Part shown: positions 1 through 13,539 of the stretch, one piece after another
Position numbering within the stretch: position 1 is the first letter of the stretch
Layout of the letters: the number at the start of each line of letters is the position of its first letter
NCBI RefSeq assembly: GCF_051014685.1
Contig: NW_027478528.1
Span: 744,001 to 808,000 of the forward strand
Reading direction: 5' to 3'
DNA from: Ptiloglossa arizonensis
Lineage: Eukaryota > Arthropoda > Insecta > Hymenoptera > Colletidae
Length of the DNA: 64,000 bases
Position numbers and translations under genes: made by a program
The notes under the pieces: model-generated
Told to the model about the DNA's origin: nothing
The model's database searches: none
Seen by the model: the letters and a program-made list of their open reading frames with translations, nothing else

Positions 1-177
1 ACGCTTAACCAGAATGACCTAGGGAAAAAATACACATACCGTTGTAATCCGACGAGTTTCTACTTTCAGATGCAATATTAATTTTTGGGTTAGGTCAATC
101 CGTTCGCGAGATATGGGAGTTTGAAGCCAAGAAATGGTTGAGAAGGCAAAACATTTTTCGCAATTCTGCTGCTCCAA

Positions 178-3100
178 ACGCTTAACCAGAATGGCCTAGT
201 GAAACAATACGCATATTGTTGTAATCGGGCGAGTTTCTACTTTCAGACGCAGCAGGAATATTTGGGTTTGGTCAATCCGTTCGCGAGATATGGGACTTTG
301 AAGCTAAGAAATGGTTGGGAAGACAACAAATTTTTCGCAATTCTGCTGCTCCAAACGCTTAACCAGAATGGGCTAGGGAAAAAAAAGCATATCGTTGTAA
401 TCGGGCGAGTTTCTACTTTCACACGCAACAGGAATTTTTGGGTTAGGTCAATCCGTTCGCGAAATATGGGAGTTTGAAGCTAAGAAATGTTTAAGAAGAC
501 AACAAATTTCTCGCAATTCTGCTGATCCAAACGCTTAACCAGAATGGCCTAGGGAAAAAATACACATACCGCTGTAGTCGAGCGAGTTTCTACTTTCAGA
601 TGCAATAGGAATTTTTGGGTTAGGTCAATCCGTTCGCGAGATATGGCAGTTTGAAGCCAAGAAATGGTTGAGAAGGCAAAAAATTTTTCGCAATTCTGCT
701 GCTCCAAACGCTTAACCAGAATGACCTAGGGAAAAAAAAAGCATATCGTTGTAATCGGGCGAGTTTCTACTTTCACACGCAACAGGAATTTTTGGGTTAG
801 GTCAATCCGTTCGCGAAATATGGGAGTTTGAAGCTAAGAAATGTTTAAGAAGACAACAAATTTTTCGCACTTCTGCTGCTCCAAACGCTTAACCAGAATG
901 GCCTAGGGAAAAAATACACATACCGTTGTAATCGGGCGAGTTTCTACTCTCAGACGCAACAGGAATTTTTGGGTTAGGTCAATCCGTTCGCGAGATATGG
1001 GAGTTTGAAGCCAAGAAATGGTTGAGAAGGCAAAAAATTTTTCGCAATTCTGCTGCTCCAGACGCTTAACCAGAATGGCCTAGGGAAAAAATACATCTAC
1101 CGTTGTAATCGGGCGAGTTTCTACTTTCAGATGCAACAGGAATTTTTGGGTTAGGTCAATCCGTTCGCGAGATATGGGAGTGTGAAGCTAAGAAATGGTT
1201 GAGAAGACAACAAATTTTTCGCAGTTCTGCTACTCCAAACGCTTAACCAGAATGGCCCAGGGAAAAAATACACATGCCGTTGTAATCGGGCGAGTTTCTA
1301 CTTTCAGGTGCAATAGGAAATTTTGGGTTAGGTCAATCCGTCGCGAGATATGGGAGTTTGAAGCCAAGAAATGGTTGAGAAGGCAAAAAATTTTTCGCAA
1401 TTCGGCTGATCCAAACGCTTAACCAGAATAGCCTAGGGAAAAAATACACATACCGCTGTAGTCGAGCGAGTTTCTACTTTCAGATGCAATAGGAATTTTT
1501 GGGTTAGGTCAATCCGTTCGCGAGATATGGCAGTTTGAAGCCAAGAAATGGTTGAGACGGCAAAACATTTTTCGCAATTCTGCTGCTCCAAACGCTTAAC
1601 CAGAATGGCCTAGTGAAACAATACGCATATTGTTGTAATCGCGCGAGTTTCTACTTTCAGACGCAGCAGGAATATTTGGGTTTGGTCAATCCGTTCGCGA
1701 GATATGGGACTTTGAAGCTAAGAAATGGTTGGGAAGACAACAAATTTTTCGCAATTCTGCTGCTCCAAACGCTTAACCAGAATGGGCTAGGGAAAAAAAA
1801 GCATATCGTTGTAATCGGGCGAGTTTCTACTTTCACACGCAACAGGAATTTTTGGGTTAGGTCAATCCGTTCGCGAAATATGGGAGTTTGAAGCTAAGAA
1901 ATGTTTAAGAAGACAACAAATTTTTCGCACTTCTGCTGCTGCAAACGCTTAACCAGAATGGCCTAGGGAAAAAATACACATACCGCTGTAGTCGAGCGAG
2001 TTTCTACTTTCAGATGCAATAGGAATTTTTGGGTTAGGTCAATCCGTTCGCGAGATATGGCAGTTTGAAGCCAAGAAATGGTTGAGAAGGCAAAAAATTT
2101 TTCGCAATTCTGCTGCTCCAAACGCTTAACCAGAATGACCTAGGGAAAAAAAAAGCATATCGTTGTAATCGGGCGAGTTTCTACTTTCACACGCAACAGG
2201 AATTTTTGGGTTAGGTCAATCCGTTCGCGAAATATGGGAGTTTGAAGCTAAGAAATGTTTAAGAAGACAACAAATTTTTCGCACTTCTGCTGCTCCAAAC
2301 GCTTAACCAGAATGGCCTAGGGAAAAAATACACATACCGTTGTAATCGGGCGAGTTTCTACTCTCAGACGCAACAGGAATTTTTGGGTTAGGTCAATCCG
2401 TTCGCGAGATATGGGAGTTTGAAGCCAAGAAATGGTTGAGAAGGCAAAAAATTTTTCGCAATTCTGCTGCTCCAGACGCTTAACCAGAATGGCCTAGGGA
2501 AAAAATACATCTACCGTTGTAATCGGGCGAGTTTCTACTTTCAGATGCAACAGGAATTTTTGGGTTAGGTCAATCCGTTCGCGAGATATGGGAGTGTGAA
2601 GCTAAGAAATGGTTGAGAAGACAACAAATTTTTCGCAGTTCTGCTACTCCAAACGCTTAACCAGAATGGCCCAGGGAAAAAATACACATGCCGTTGTAAT
2701 CGGGCGAGTTTCTACTTTCAGGTGCAATAGGAAATTTTGGGTTAGGTCAATCCGTCGCGAGATATGGGAGTTTGAAGCCAAGAAATGGTTGAGAAGGCAA
2801 AAAATTTTTCGCAATTCGGCTGATCCAAACGCTTAACCAGAATAGCCTAGGGAAAAAATACACATACCGCTGTAGTCGAGCGAGTTTCTACTTTCAGATG
2901 CAATAGGAATTTTTGGGTTAGGTCAATCCGTTCGCGAGATATGGCAGTTTGAAGCCAAGAAATGGTTGAGACGGCAAAACATTTTTCGCAATTCTGCTGC
3001 TCCAAACGCTTAACCAGAATGGCCTAGTGAAACAATACGCATATTGTTGTAATCGCGCGAGTTTCTACTTTCAGACGCAGCAGGAATATTTGGGTTTGGT

Positions 3101-3397
3101 CAATCCGTTCGCGAGATATGGGACTTTGAAGCTAAGAAATGGTTGGGAAGACAACAAATTTTTCGCAATTCTGCTGCTCCAAACGCTTAACCAGAATGGG
3201 CTAGGGAAAAAAAAGCATATCGTTGTAATCGGGCGAGTTTCTACTTTCACACGCAACAGGAATTTTTGGGTTAGGTCAATCCGTTCGCGAAATATGGGAG
3301 TTTGAAGCTAAGAAATGTTTAAGAAGACAACAAATTTTTCGCACTTCTGCTGCTGCAAACGCTTAACCAGAATGGCCTAGGGAAAAAATACACATAC
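178..3397 (+). repeat. 8-mer HOR, period 1,414 bp, ~2.3 copies
   Basis: Diagnostic monomers recur 1,414 bp apart: GTGAAACAATACGC at 199, 1613 and 3027; CTACTCTCAG near 945 and 2359; GGGAGTGTGAAG near 1167 and 2581; GAGACGGC near 1554 and 2968. The first copy differs from the others at a few sites, for example GGGCGAG against GCGCGAG and TTTCTCGCAATTC against TTTTTCGCACTTC. The third copy stops near 3397, where GCTGTAGTCGAGCG is replaced by GTTGTAATCGGGCG. One monomer of the unit has an A8-9 GCATATCG form in place of A6 TACACATACC. Confidence 0.9.
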
Positions 3398-3711
3398 CGT
3401 TGTAATCGGGCGAGTTTCTACTTTCAGACGCAACAGGAATTTTTGGGTTAGGTCAATCCGTTCGCGAGATATGGGAGTTTGAAGCAAAGAAATGGTTGAG
3501 AAGGCAAAAAATTTTTCGCAATTCTGCTGCTCCAAACGCTTAACCAGAATCGCCTAGGGAAAAAATACACATACCGTTGTAATCGGGCGAGTTCCTACTT
3601 TCAGATGCAACAGGAATTTTTGGGTTAGGTCAATCCGTTCGCGAGATATGGGAGTTTGAAGCCAAGAAATGGTTGAGAAGGCAAAAAATTTTTCGCAATT
3701 CTGCTGCTCCA
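3398..3711 (+). repeat. Transition monomers between two HORs
   Basis: About two ordinary GCCAAG-class monomers, with one GAAGCAAAG variant near 3481. They link the 1,414-bp and 1,770-bp repeats and follow neither period. Nothing but satellite is present. Confidence 0.8.
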
Positions 3712-6700
3712 AACGCTTAACCAGAATGGCCTTGGGAAAAAATACACATACCGTTGTAATCGGGCGAGTATCTACTTTCAGAGGCAACAGGAATTTTTGG
3801 GTTAGGTCAATCCGTTCGCGAGATATGGGAGTTTGAAGCTAAGAAATGGTTGGGAAGACAACAAATTTTTCGCATTTCTGCTGCTCCAAACGCTTAACCA
3901 GAATGGGCTAGGGAAAAAATACACATACGGCTGTAATCGGGCGAGTTCCTACTTTCAGATGCAATAGGAATTTTTGGGTTAGGTCAATCCGTTCGCGAGA
4001 TGTGGGAGTTTGAAGCCAAGAAATGGTAGAGAAGGCAAAAAATTTTTCACAATTCTGCTGCTCCAAACGCTTAACCAGAATGGCCTAGGGAAAAAATACA
4101 CATACCGTTGTAATCGGGCGAGTTTCTACTTTCAGGTGCAATAGGAATTTTTGGGTTAGGTCAATCCGTCGCGAGATATGGGAGTTTGAAACCAAGAAAT
4201 GGTTGAGAAGGCAAAAAATTTTTCGCAATTCTGCTGCTCCAAACGCTTAACCAGAATCGCCTAGGGAAAAAATACACATACCGTTGTAATCGGGCGAGTT
4301 CCTACTTTTAGATGCAACAGGAATTTTTGGGTTAGGTCAATCCGTTCGCGAGATATGGGAGTTTGAAGCCAAGAAATGGTTGAGAAGGCAAAAAATTTTT
4401 CGCAATTCTGCTGCTCCAAACGCTTAACCAGAATGGGCTTGGGAAAAAATACACATACCGTTGTAATCGGGCGAGTATCTACTTTCAGAGGCAACAGGAA
4501 TTTTTGGGTTAGGTCAATCCGTTCGCGAGATATGGGAGTTTGAAACCAAGAAACTGTTAAAGAAGGCAAAAAATTTTTCGCAATTCTGCTGCTCCAAACG
4601 CTTAACCAGAATGGGCTAGGGGAAAAATACACATACCGTTGTAGTCGAGCGAGTTTCTACTTTCAGATGCAATAGGAATTTTTTGGTTAGGTCAATCCGT
4701 TCGCGAGATATGGCAGTTTGAAGCCAAGAAATGGTTGAGAAGGCAAAAAATTTTTCGCAATTCTGCTGATCCAAACGCTTAACCAGAATGGCCTAGGGAA
4801 AAAAAAAGCATATCGTTGTAATCGGGCGAGTTTCTACTTTCACACGCAACAGGAATTTTTGGATTAGGTCAATCCGTTCGCGAGATATGGGAGTTTGAAG
4901 CTAAGAAATGGTTGGGAAGACAACAAATTTTTCGCATTTCTGCTGCTCCAAACGCTTAACCAGAATGGGCTAGGGAAAAAATACACATACGGCTGTAATC
5001 GGGCGAGTTCCTACTTTCAGATGCAATAGGAATTTTTGGGTTAGGTCAATCCGTTCGCGAGATATGGGAGTTTGAAGCCAAGAAATGGTAGAGAAGGCAA
5101 AAAATTTTTCACAATTCTGCTGCTCCAAACGCTTAACCAGAATGGCCTAGGGAAAAAATACACATACCGTTGTAATCGGGCGAGTATCTACTTTCAGAGG
5201 CAACAGGAATTTTTGGGTTAGGTCAATCCGTTCGCGAGATATGGGAGTTTGAAGCTAAGAAATGGTTGGGAAGACAACAAATTTTTCGCATTTCTGCTGC
5301 TCCAAACGCTTAACCCGAATGGGCTAGGGAAAAAAGAAGCATATCGTTGTAATCGGGCGAGTTTCTACTTTCACACGCAACAGGAATTTTTGGGTTAGGT
5401 CAATCCGTTCGCGAGATATGGGAGTTTGAAGCCAAGAAATGGATGAGAAGGCATACAATTTTTCGCAATTCTGCTGATCCAAACGCTTAACCAGAATGGC
5501 CTTGGGAACAAATACACATACCGTTGTAATCGGGCGAGTATCTACTTTCAGAGGCAACAGGAATTTTTGGGTTAGGTCAATCCGTTCGCGAGATATGGGA
5601 GTTTGAAGCTACGAAATGGTTGGGAAGACAACAAATTTTTCGCATTTCTGCTGCTCCAAACGCTTAACCAGAATGGGCTAGGGAAAAAATACACATACGG
5701 CTGTAATCGGGCGAGTTCCTACTTTCAGATGCAATAGGAATTTTTGGGTTAGGTCAATCCGTTCGCGAGATGTGGGAGTTTGAAGCCAAGAAATGGTAGA
5801 GAAGGCAAAAAATTTTTCACAATTCTGCTGCTCCAAACGCTTAACCAGAATGGCCTAGGGAAAAAATACACATACCGTTGTAATCGGGCGAGTTTCTACT
5901 TTCAGGTGCAATAGGAATTTTTGGGTTAGGTCAATCCGTCGCGAGATATGGGAGTTTGAAACCAAGAAATGGTTGAGAAGGCAAAAAATTTTTCGCAATT
6001 CTGCTGCTCCAAACGCTTAACCAGAATCGCCTAGGGAAAAAATACACATACCGTTGTAATCGGGCGAGTTCCTACTTTTAGATGCAACAGGAATTTTTGT
6101 GTTAGGTCAATCCGTTCGCGAGATATGGCAGTTTGAAGCCAAGAAATGGTTGAGAAGGCAAAAAATTTTTCGCAATTCTGCTGCTCCAAACGCTTAACCA
6201 GAATGGGCTTGGGAAAAAATACACATACCGTTGTAATCGGGCGAGTATCTACTTTCAGAGGCAACAGGAATTTTTGGGTTAGGTCAATCCGTTCGCGAGA
6301 TATGGGAGTTTGAAACCAAGAAACTGTTAAAGAAGGCAAAAAATTTTTCGCAATTCTGCTGCTCCAAACGCTTAACCAGAATGGGCTAGGGGAAAAATAC
6401 ACATACCGTTGTAGTCGAGCGAGTTTCTACTTTCAGATGCAATAGGAATTTTTTGGTTAGGTCAATCCGTTCGCGAGATATGGCAGTTTGAAGCCAAGAA
6501 ATGGTTGAGAAGGCAAAAAATTTTTCGCAATTCTGCTGATCCAAACGCTTAACCAGAATGGCCTAGGGAAAAAAAAAGCATATCGTTGTAATCGGGCGAG
6601 TTTCTACTTTCACACGCAACAGGAATTTTTGGATTAGGTCAATCCGTTCGCGAGATATGGGAGTTTGAAGCTAAGAAATGGTTGGGAAGACAACAAATTT

Positions 6701-7378
6701 TTCGCATTTCTGCTGCTCCAAACGCTTAACCAGAATGGGCTAGGGAAAAAATACACATACGGCTGTAATCGGGCGAGTTCCTACTTTCAGATGCAATAGG
6801 AATTTTTGGGTTAGGTCAATCCGTTCGCGAGATATGGGAGTTTGAAGCCAAGAAATGGTAGAGAAGGCAAAAAATTTTTCACAATTCTGCTGCTCCAAAC
6901 GCTTAACCAGAATGGCCTAGGGAAAAAATACACATACCGTTGTAATCGGGCGAGTATCTACTTTCAGAGGCAACAGGAATTTTTGGGTTAGGTCAATCCG
7001 TTCGCGAGATATGGGAGTTTGAAGCTAAGAAATGGTTGGGAAGACAACAAATTTTTCGCATTTCTGCTGCTCCAAACGCTTAACCCGAATGGGCTAGGGA
7101 AAAAAGAAGCATATCGTTGTAATCGGGCGAGTTTCTACTTTCACACGCAACAGGAATTTTTGGGTTAGGTCAATCCGTTCGCGAGATATGGGAGTTTGAA
7201 GCCAAGAAATGGATGAGAAGGCATACAATTTTTCGCAATTCTGCTGATCCAAACGCTTAACCAGAATGGCCTTGGGAACAAATACACATACCGTTGTAAT
7301 CGGGCGAGTATCTACATTCAGAGGCAACAGGAATTTTTGGGTTAGGTCAATCCGTTCGCGAGATATGGGAGTTTGAAG
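3712..7378 (+). repeat. 10-mer HOR, period 1,770 bp, ~2.1 copies
   Basis: Marker variants repeat 1,770 bp apart: GGCCTTGGGAA near 3727 and 5497; CATACGGCTG near 3924 and 5694; GAGATGTGGGAG near 3997 and 5767; GAAACTGTTAAAG near 4551 and 6321; GAAATGGATGAG near 5436 and 7206. Differences between copies are scattered single bases. The third copy breaks near 7378, where AAGCTACG is replaced by AAGCCAAGAAACTATT. Confidence 0.9.
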
Positions 7379-10300
7379 CCAAGAAACTATTAAAGAAGGC
7401 AAAAAATTTTTCGCAATTCTGCTGCTCCAAACGCTTAACCAGAATGGGCTAGGGGAAAAATACACATACCGTTGTAGTCGAGCGAGTTTCTACTTTCAGA
7501 TGCAATAGGAATTTTTTGGTTAGGTCAATCCGTTCGCGAGATATGGCAGTTTGAAGCCAAGAAATGGTTGAGAAGGCAAAAAATTTTTCGCAATTCTGCT
7601 GATCCAAACGCTTAACCAGAATGGCCTAGGGAAAAAAAAAGCATATCGTTGTAATCGGGCGAGTTTCTACTTTCACACGCAACAGGAATTTCTGGGTTAG
7701 GTCAATCCGTTCGCGAGATATGGCAGTTTGAAGCCAAGAAATGGTTGAGAAGGCAAAAAATTTTTCGCAATTCTGCTGCTCCAAACGCTTAACCAGAATG
7801 ACCTAGGGAAAAAATACACATACCGTTGTAATCCGACGAGTTTCTACTTTCAGATGCAATATTAATTTTTGGGTTAGGTCAATCCGTTCGCGAGATATGG
7901 GAGTTTGAAGCCAAGAAATGGTTGAGAAGGCAAAACATTTTTCGCAATTCTGCTGCTCCAAACGCTTAACCAGAATGGGCTAGTGAAACAATACGCATAT
8001 TGTTGTAATCGGGCGAGTTTCTACTTTCAGACGCAGCAGGAATATTTGGGTTTGGTCAATCCGTTCGCGAGATATGGGACTTTGAAGCTAAGAAATGGTT
8101 GGGAAGACAACAAATTTTTCGCAATTCTGCTGCTCCAAACGCTTAACCAGAATGGGCTAGGGAAAAAAAAGCATATCGTTGTAATCGGGCGAGTTTCTAC
8201 TTTCACACGCAACAGGAATTTTTGGGTTAGGTCAATCCGTTCGCGAAATATGGGAGTTTGAAGCTAAGAAATGTTTAAGAAGACAACAAATTTCTCGCAA
8301 TTCTGCTGATCCAAACGCTTAACCAGAATGGCCTAGGGAAAAAATACACATACCGCTGTAGTCGAGCGAGTTTCTACTTTCAGATGCAATAGGAATTTTT
8401 GGGTTAGGTCAATCCGTTCGCGAGATATGGCAGTTTGAAGCCAAGAAATGGTTGAGAAGGCAAAAAATTTTTCGCAATTCTGCTGATCCAAACGCTTAAC
8501 CAGAATGGCCTAGGGAAAAAAAAAGCATATCGTTGTAATCGGGCGAGTTTCTACTTTCACACGCAACAGGAATTTTTGGATTAGGTCAATCCGTTCGCGA
8601 GATATGGGAGTTTGAAGCTAAGAAATGGTTGGGAAGACAACAAATTTTTCGCATTTCTGCTGCTCCAAACGCTTAACCAGAATGGGCTAGGGAAAAAATA
8701 CACATACGGCTGTAATCGGGCGAGTTCCTACTTTCAGATGCAATAGGAATTTTTGGGTTAGGTCAATCCGTTCGCGAGATATGGGAGTTTGAAGCCAAGA
8801 AATGGTAGAGAAGGCAAAAAATTTTTCACAATTCTGCTGCTCCAAACGCTTAACCAGAATGGCCTAGGGAAAAAATACACATACCGTTGTAATCGGGCGA
8901 GTATCTACTTTCAGAGGCAACAGGAATTTTTGGGTTAGGTCAATCCGTTCGCGAGATATGGGAGTTTGAAGCTAAGAAATGGTTGGGAAGACAACAAATT
9001 TTTCGCATTTCTGCTGCTCCAAACGCTTAACCCGAATGGGCTAGGGAAAAAAGAAGCATATCGTTGTAATCGGGCGAGTTTCTACTTTCACACGCAACAG
9101 GAATTTTTGGGTTAGGTCAATCCGTTCGCGAGATATGGGAGTTTGAAGCCAAGAAATGGATGAGAAGGCATACAATTTTTCGCAATTCTGCTGATCCAAA
9201 CGCTTAACCAGAATGGCCTTGGGAACAAATACACATACCGTTGTAATCGGGCGAGTATCTACTTTCAGAGGCAACAGGAATTTTTGGGTTAGGTCAATCC
9301 GTTCGCGAGATATGGGAGTTTGAAGCCAAGAAACTATTAAAGAAGGCAAAAAATTTTTCGCAATTCTGCTGCTCCAAACGCTTAACCAGAATGGGCTAGG
9401 GGAAAAATACACATACCGTTGTAGTCGAGCGAGTTTCTACTTTCAGATGCAATAGGAATTTTTTGGTTAGGTCAATCCGTTCGCGAGATATGGCAGTTTG
9501 AAGCCAAGAAATGGTTGAGAAGGCAAAAAATTTTTCGCAATTCTGCTGATCCAAACGCTTAACCAGAATGGCCTAGGGAAAAAAAAAGCATATCGTTGTA
9601 ATCGGGCGAGTTTCTACTTTCACACGCAACAGGAATTTCTGGGTTAGGTCAATCCGTTCGCGAGATATGGCAGTTTGAAGCCAAGAAATGGTTGAGAAGG
9701 CAAAAAATTTTTCGCAATTCTGCTGCTCCAAACGCTTAACCAGAATGACCTAGGGAAAAAATACACATACCGTTGTAATCCGACGAGTTTCTACTTTCAG
9801 ATGCAATATTAATTTTTGGGTTAGGTCAATCCGTTCGCGAGATATGGGAGTTTGAAGCCAAGAAATGGTTGAGAAGGCAAAACATTTTTCGCAATTCTGC
9901 TGCTCCAAACGCTTAACCAGAATGGGCTAGTGAAACAATACGCATATTGTTGTAATCGGGCGAGTTTCTACTTTCAGACGCAGCAGGAATATTTGGGTTT
10001 GGTCAATCCGTTCGCGAGATATGGGACTTTGAAGCTAAGAAATGGTTGGGAAGACAACAAATTTTTCGCAATTCTGCTGCTCCAAACGCTTAACCAGAAT
10101 GGGCTAGGGAAAAAAAAGCATATCGTTGTAATCGGGCGAGTTTCTACTTTCACACGCAACAGGAATTTTTGGGTTAGGTCAATCCGTTCGCGAAATATGG
10201 GAGTTTGAAGCTAAGAAATGTTTAAGAAGACAACAAATTTCTCGCAATTCTGCTGATCCAAACGCTTAACCAGAATGGCCTAGGGAAAAAATACACATAC

Positions 10301-10424
10301 CGCTGTAGTCGAGCGAGTTTCTACTTTCAGATGCAATAGGAATTTTTGGGTTAGGTCAATCCGTTCGCGAGATATGGCAGTTTGAAGCCAAGAAATGGTT
10401 GAGAAGGCAAAAAATTTTTCGCAA
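6465..10424 (+). repeat. 11-mer HOR, period 1,947 bp, ~2 copies
   Basis: TTTTTGGATTAGG at 6626 recurs at 8573. GGATGAGAAGGCATAC near 7211 recurs near 9158. GATGCAATATTAAT near 7853 recurs near 9800, and GTGAAACAATACGC at 7983 recurs at 9930. All are 1,947 bp apart. The left end overlaps the 1,770-bp repeat, so this unit seems to have been built partly from that one. The segment from 7785 also matches the window start (1 to about 700) at an offset of 7,784 bp, including the rare GATGCAATATTAAT. Confidence 0.88.
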
Positions 10425-12477
10425 TTCTGCTGCTCCAAACGCTTAACCAGAATGACCTAGGGAAAAAATACACATACCGTTGTAATCCGGCGAGTTTCTA
10501 CTTTCAGATGCAATAGGAATTTTTGGGTTATGTCAATCCGTTCGCGAGATATGGGAGTTTGAAGCCAAGAAATGGTTGAGAAGGCATACAATTTTTCGCA
10601 ATTCTGCTGATCCAAACGCTTAACCAGAATGGCCTAGGGAAAAAAAAAGCATATCGTTGTAATCGGGCGAGTTTCTACTTTCACACGCAACAGGAATTTT
10701 TGGGTTAGGTCAATCCGTTCGCGAAATATGGGAGTTTGAAGCTAAGAAATGTTTAAGAAGACAACAAATTTTTCGCACTTCTGCTGCTCCAAACACTTAA
10801 CCAGAATGGCCTAGGGAAAAAATACACATACCGTTGTAATCGGGCGAGTTTCTACTCTCAGACGCAACAGGAATTTTTGGGTTAGGTCAATCCGTTCGCG
10901 AGATATGGGAGTTTGAAGCCAAGAAATGGTTGAGAAGGCAAAAAATTTTTCGCAATTCTGCTGCTCCAGACGCTTAACCAGAATGGCCTAGGGAAAAAAT
11001 ACATCTACCGTTGTAATCGGGCGAGTTTCTACTTTCAGATGCAACAGGAATTTTTGGGTTAGGTCAATCCGTTCGCGAGATATGGGAGTGTGAAGCTAAG
11101 AAATGGTTGAGAACACAACAAATTTTTCGCAGTTCTGCTACTCCAAACGCTTAACCAGAATGGCCTAGGGAAAAAATACACATGCCGTTGTAATCGGGCG
11201 AGTTTCTACTTTCAGGTGCAATAGGAAATTTTGGGTTAAGTCAATCCGTCGCGAGATATGGGAGTTTGAAGCCAAGAAATGGTTGAGAAGGCAAAAAATT
11301 TTTCGCAATTCGGCTGATCCAAACGCTTATCCAGAATGGCCTAGGGAAAAAATACACATACCGCTGTAGTCGAGCGAGTTTCTACTTTCAGATGCAATAG
11401 GAATTTTTGGGTTAGGTCAATCCGTTCGCGAGATATGGCAGTTTGAAGCCAAGAAATGGTTGAGAAGGCAAAAAATTTTTCGCAATTCTGCTGCTCCAAA
11501 CGCTTAACCAGAATGGCCTAGGGAAAAAATACACATACCGTTGTAATCGGGCGAGATTCTACTTTCAGATGCAACAGGAATTTTTGGGTTAGGTCAAGCC
11601 GTTCGCGAGATATGGGAGTTTGAAGCTAACAAATGGTTGAGAAGACAACAAATTTTTCGCACTTCTGCAACTCCAAACGCTTAACCAGAATGGCCTAGGG
11701 AAAAAATACACGTACCGTTGTAATCGGGCGAGTTTCTACTTTCAGGTGCAATAGGAAATTTTGGGTTAGGTCAATCCGTTCGCGAGATATGACAGTTTGA
11801 AGCCAAGAAATGGTTGAGAAGGCAAAAAATTTTTCGCAATTCTGCTGATCCAAACGCTTAACCAGAATGGCCTAGGGAAAAAATACACATACCGCTGTAG
11901 TCGAGCGAGTTTCTACTTTCAGATGCAATAGGAATTTTTGGGTTAGGTCAATCCGTTCGCGAGATATGGCAGTTTGAAGCCAAGAAATGGTTGAGAAGGC
12001 AAAAAATTTTTCGCAATTCTGCTGCTCCAGACGTTTAACCAGAATGGCCTAGGGAAAAAGTACACCTACCGTTGTAATCGGGCGAGTTTCTACTTTCAGA
12101 TGCAACAGGAATTTTTGGGTTAGGTCAATCCGTTCGCGAGATATGGGAGTTTGAAGCTAAGAAATGGTTGAGAAGACAACAAATTTTTCGCACTTCTGCT
12201 ACTCCAAACGCTTAACCAGAATGGCCTAGGCAAAAAATACACATGCCGTTGTAATCGGGCGAGTTTCTACTTTCAGGTGCAATAGGAAATTTTCGATAGG
12301 TCAATCCGTCGCGAGATACGGGAGTTTGAAGCCAAGAAATGGTTGAGAAGGCAAAAAATTTTTGGCACTTCTGCTGCTCCAAACGCTTAACCAGAATGGC
12401 CTAGGGAAAAAATACACATACCGTTGTAATCGGGCGAGTTTCTACTTTGAGATGCAACAGGAAGTTTTGGGTTAGGT
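10425..12477 (+). repeat. Older monomer stretch with a loose 6-mer (1,061 bp)
   Basis: The part from about 10640 to 11330 repeats about 735-1420 at an offset of 9,908 bp (56 monomers); CTCTCAG at 947 corresponds to 10855. CCAGACG near 10966 recurs near 12027, 1,061 bp on, with scattered differences (CATCTACC against CACCTACC). One monomer near 12290 has a short deletion (AAATTTTCGATAGG). The variety between neighbours makes this stretch look less recently homogenised than its flanks. Confidence 0.7.
12307..12323 (+). other. CENP-B-box-like element with CGGG but broken TTCG (8/9)
   Basis: The sequence is CGTCGCGAGATACGGGA. The CGGG half is intact at 12319-12322. The TTCG half reads GTCG because this monomer carries the common 1-bp deletion CCGTCGCG. 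It shows that the CGGG form arose in more than one monomer background. Confidence 0.4.
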
Positions 12478-13539
12478 CATTCCGTTCGCGAGATATGGCA
12501 GTTTGAAGCCAAGAAATGGTTGAGAAGGCAAAAAATTTTTCGCAATTCGGCTGATCCAAACGCTTAACCAGAATGGCCTAGGGAAAAAATACACATACCG
12601 CTGTAGTCGAGCGAGTTTCTACTTTCAGATGCAATAGGAATTTTTGGGTTAGGTCAATCCGTTCGCGAGATATGGCAGTTTGAAGCCAAGAAATGGTTGA
12701 GAAGGCAAAAAATTTTTCGCAATTCTGCTGCTCCAAACGCTTAACCAGAATGACCTAGGGAAAAAATACACATACCGTTGTAATCCGGCGAGTTTCTACT
12801 TTCAGATGCAATAGGAGTTTTTGGGTTAGGTCAATCCGTTCGCGAGATATGGGAGTTTGAAGCCAAGAAATGGTTGAGAAGGCAAAACATTTTTCGCAAT
12901 TCTGCTGCTCCAAACGCTTAACCAGAATGGCCTAGTGAAACAATACGCATATTGTTGTAATCGGGCGAGTTTCTACTTTCAGACGCAGCAGGAATATTTG
13001 GGTTTGGTCATTCCGTTCGCGAGATATGGCAGTTTGAAGCCAAGAAATGGTTGAGAAGGCAAAAAATTTTTCGCAATTCGGCTGATCCAAACGCTTCACC
13101 AGAATGGCCTTGGGAAAAAATACACATACCGCTGTAGTCGAGCGAGTTTCTACTTTCAGATGCAATAGGAATTTTTGGGTTAGGTCAATCCGTTCGCGAG
13201 ATACGGCAGTTTGAAGCCAAGAAATGGTTGAGAAGGCAAAAAATTTTTCGCAATTCTGCTGCTCCAAACGCTTAACCAGAATGACCTAGGGAAAAAATAC
13301 ACATACCGTTGTAATCCGGCGAGTTTCTACTTTCAGATGCAATAGGAGTTTTTGGGTTAGGTCAATCCGTTCGCGAGATATGGGAGTTTGAAGCCAAGAA
13401 ATGGTTGAGAAGGCAAAACATTTTTCGCAATTCTGCTGCTCCAAACGCTTAACCAGAATGGCCTAGTGAAACAATACGCATATTGTTGTAATCGGGCGAG
13501 TTTCTACTTTCAGACGCAGCAGGAATATTTGGGTTTGGT
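12478..13539 (+). repeat. 3-mer HOR, period 531 bp, 2 copies
   Basis: The rare GTCATTCCG at 12477 recurs at 13008, and the CAATACGCATATTG monomer at 12935 recurs at 13466, both 531 bp apart. Differences are few: GCTTCACC near 13094, CCTTGGG near 13107, and GATACGGC near 13202 against GATATGGC near 12671. The repeat stops near 13540, where the GGGACTTTGAAGC monomer type takes over. Confidence 0.85.

Noticed and set aside
199..477. 92-codon plus-strand frame repeated at 1613, 3027, 7983 and 9930
   Set aside because: It is the same effect on the other strand, starting at a GTG in a variant monomer. The monomer pair, not a gene, is what is conserved.
4261..4632. Long minus-strand reading frames of 111-123 codons, recurring at 6031, 7094, 9041, 15764, 16472, 18771 and elsewhere
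   Set aside because: They are translations of two successive satellite monomers. Since 177 is divisible by three, a stop-free frame continues from unit to unit. The frames start and stop at variant bases of the repeat, recur wherever the same monomer pair recurs, and show no codon-position pattern of change.
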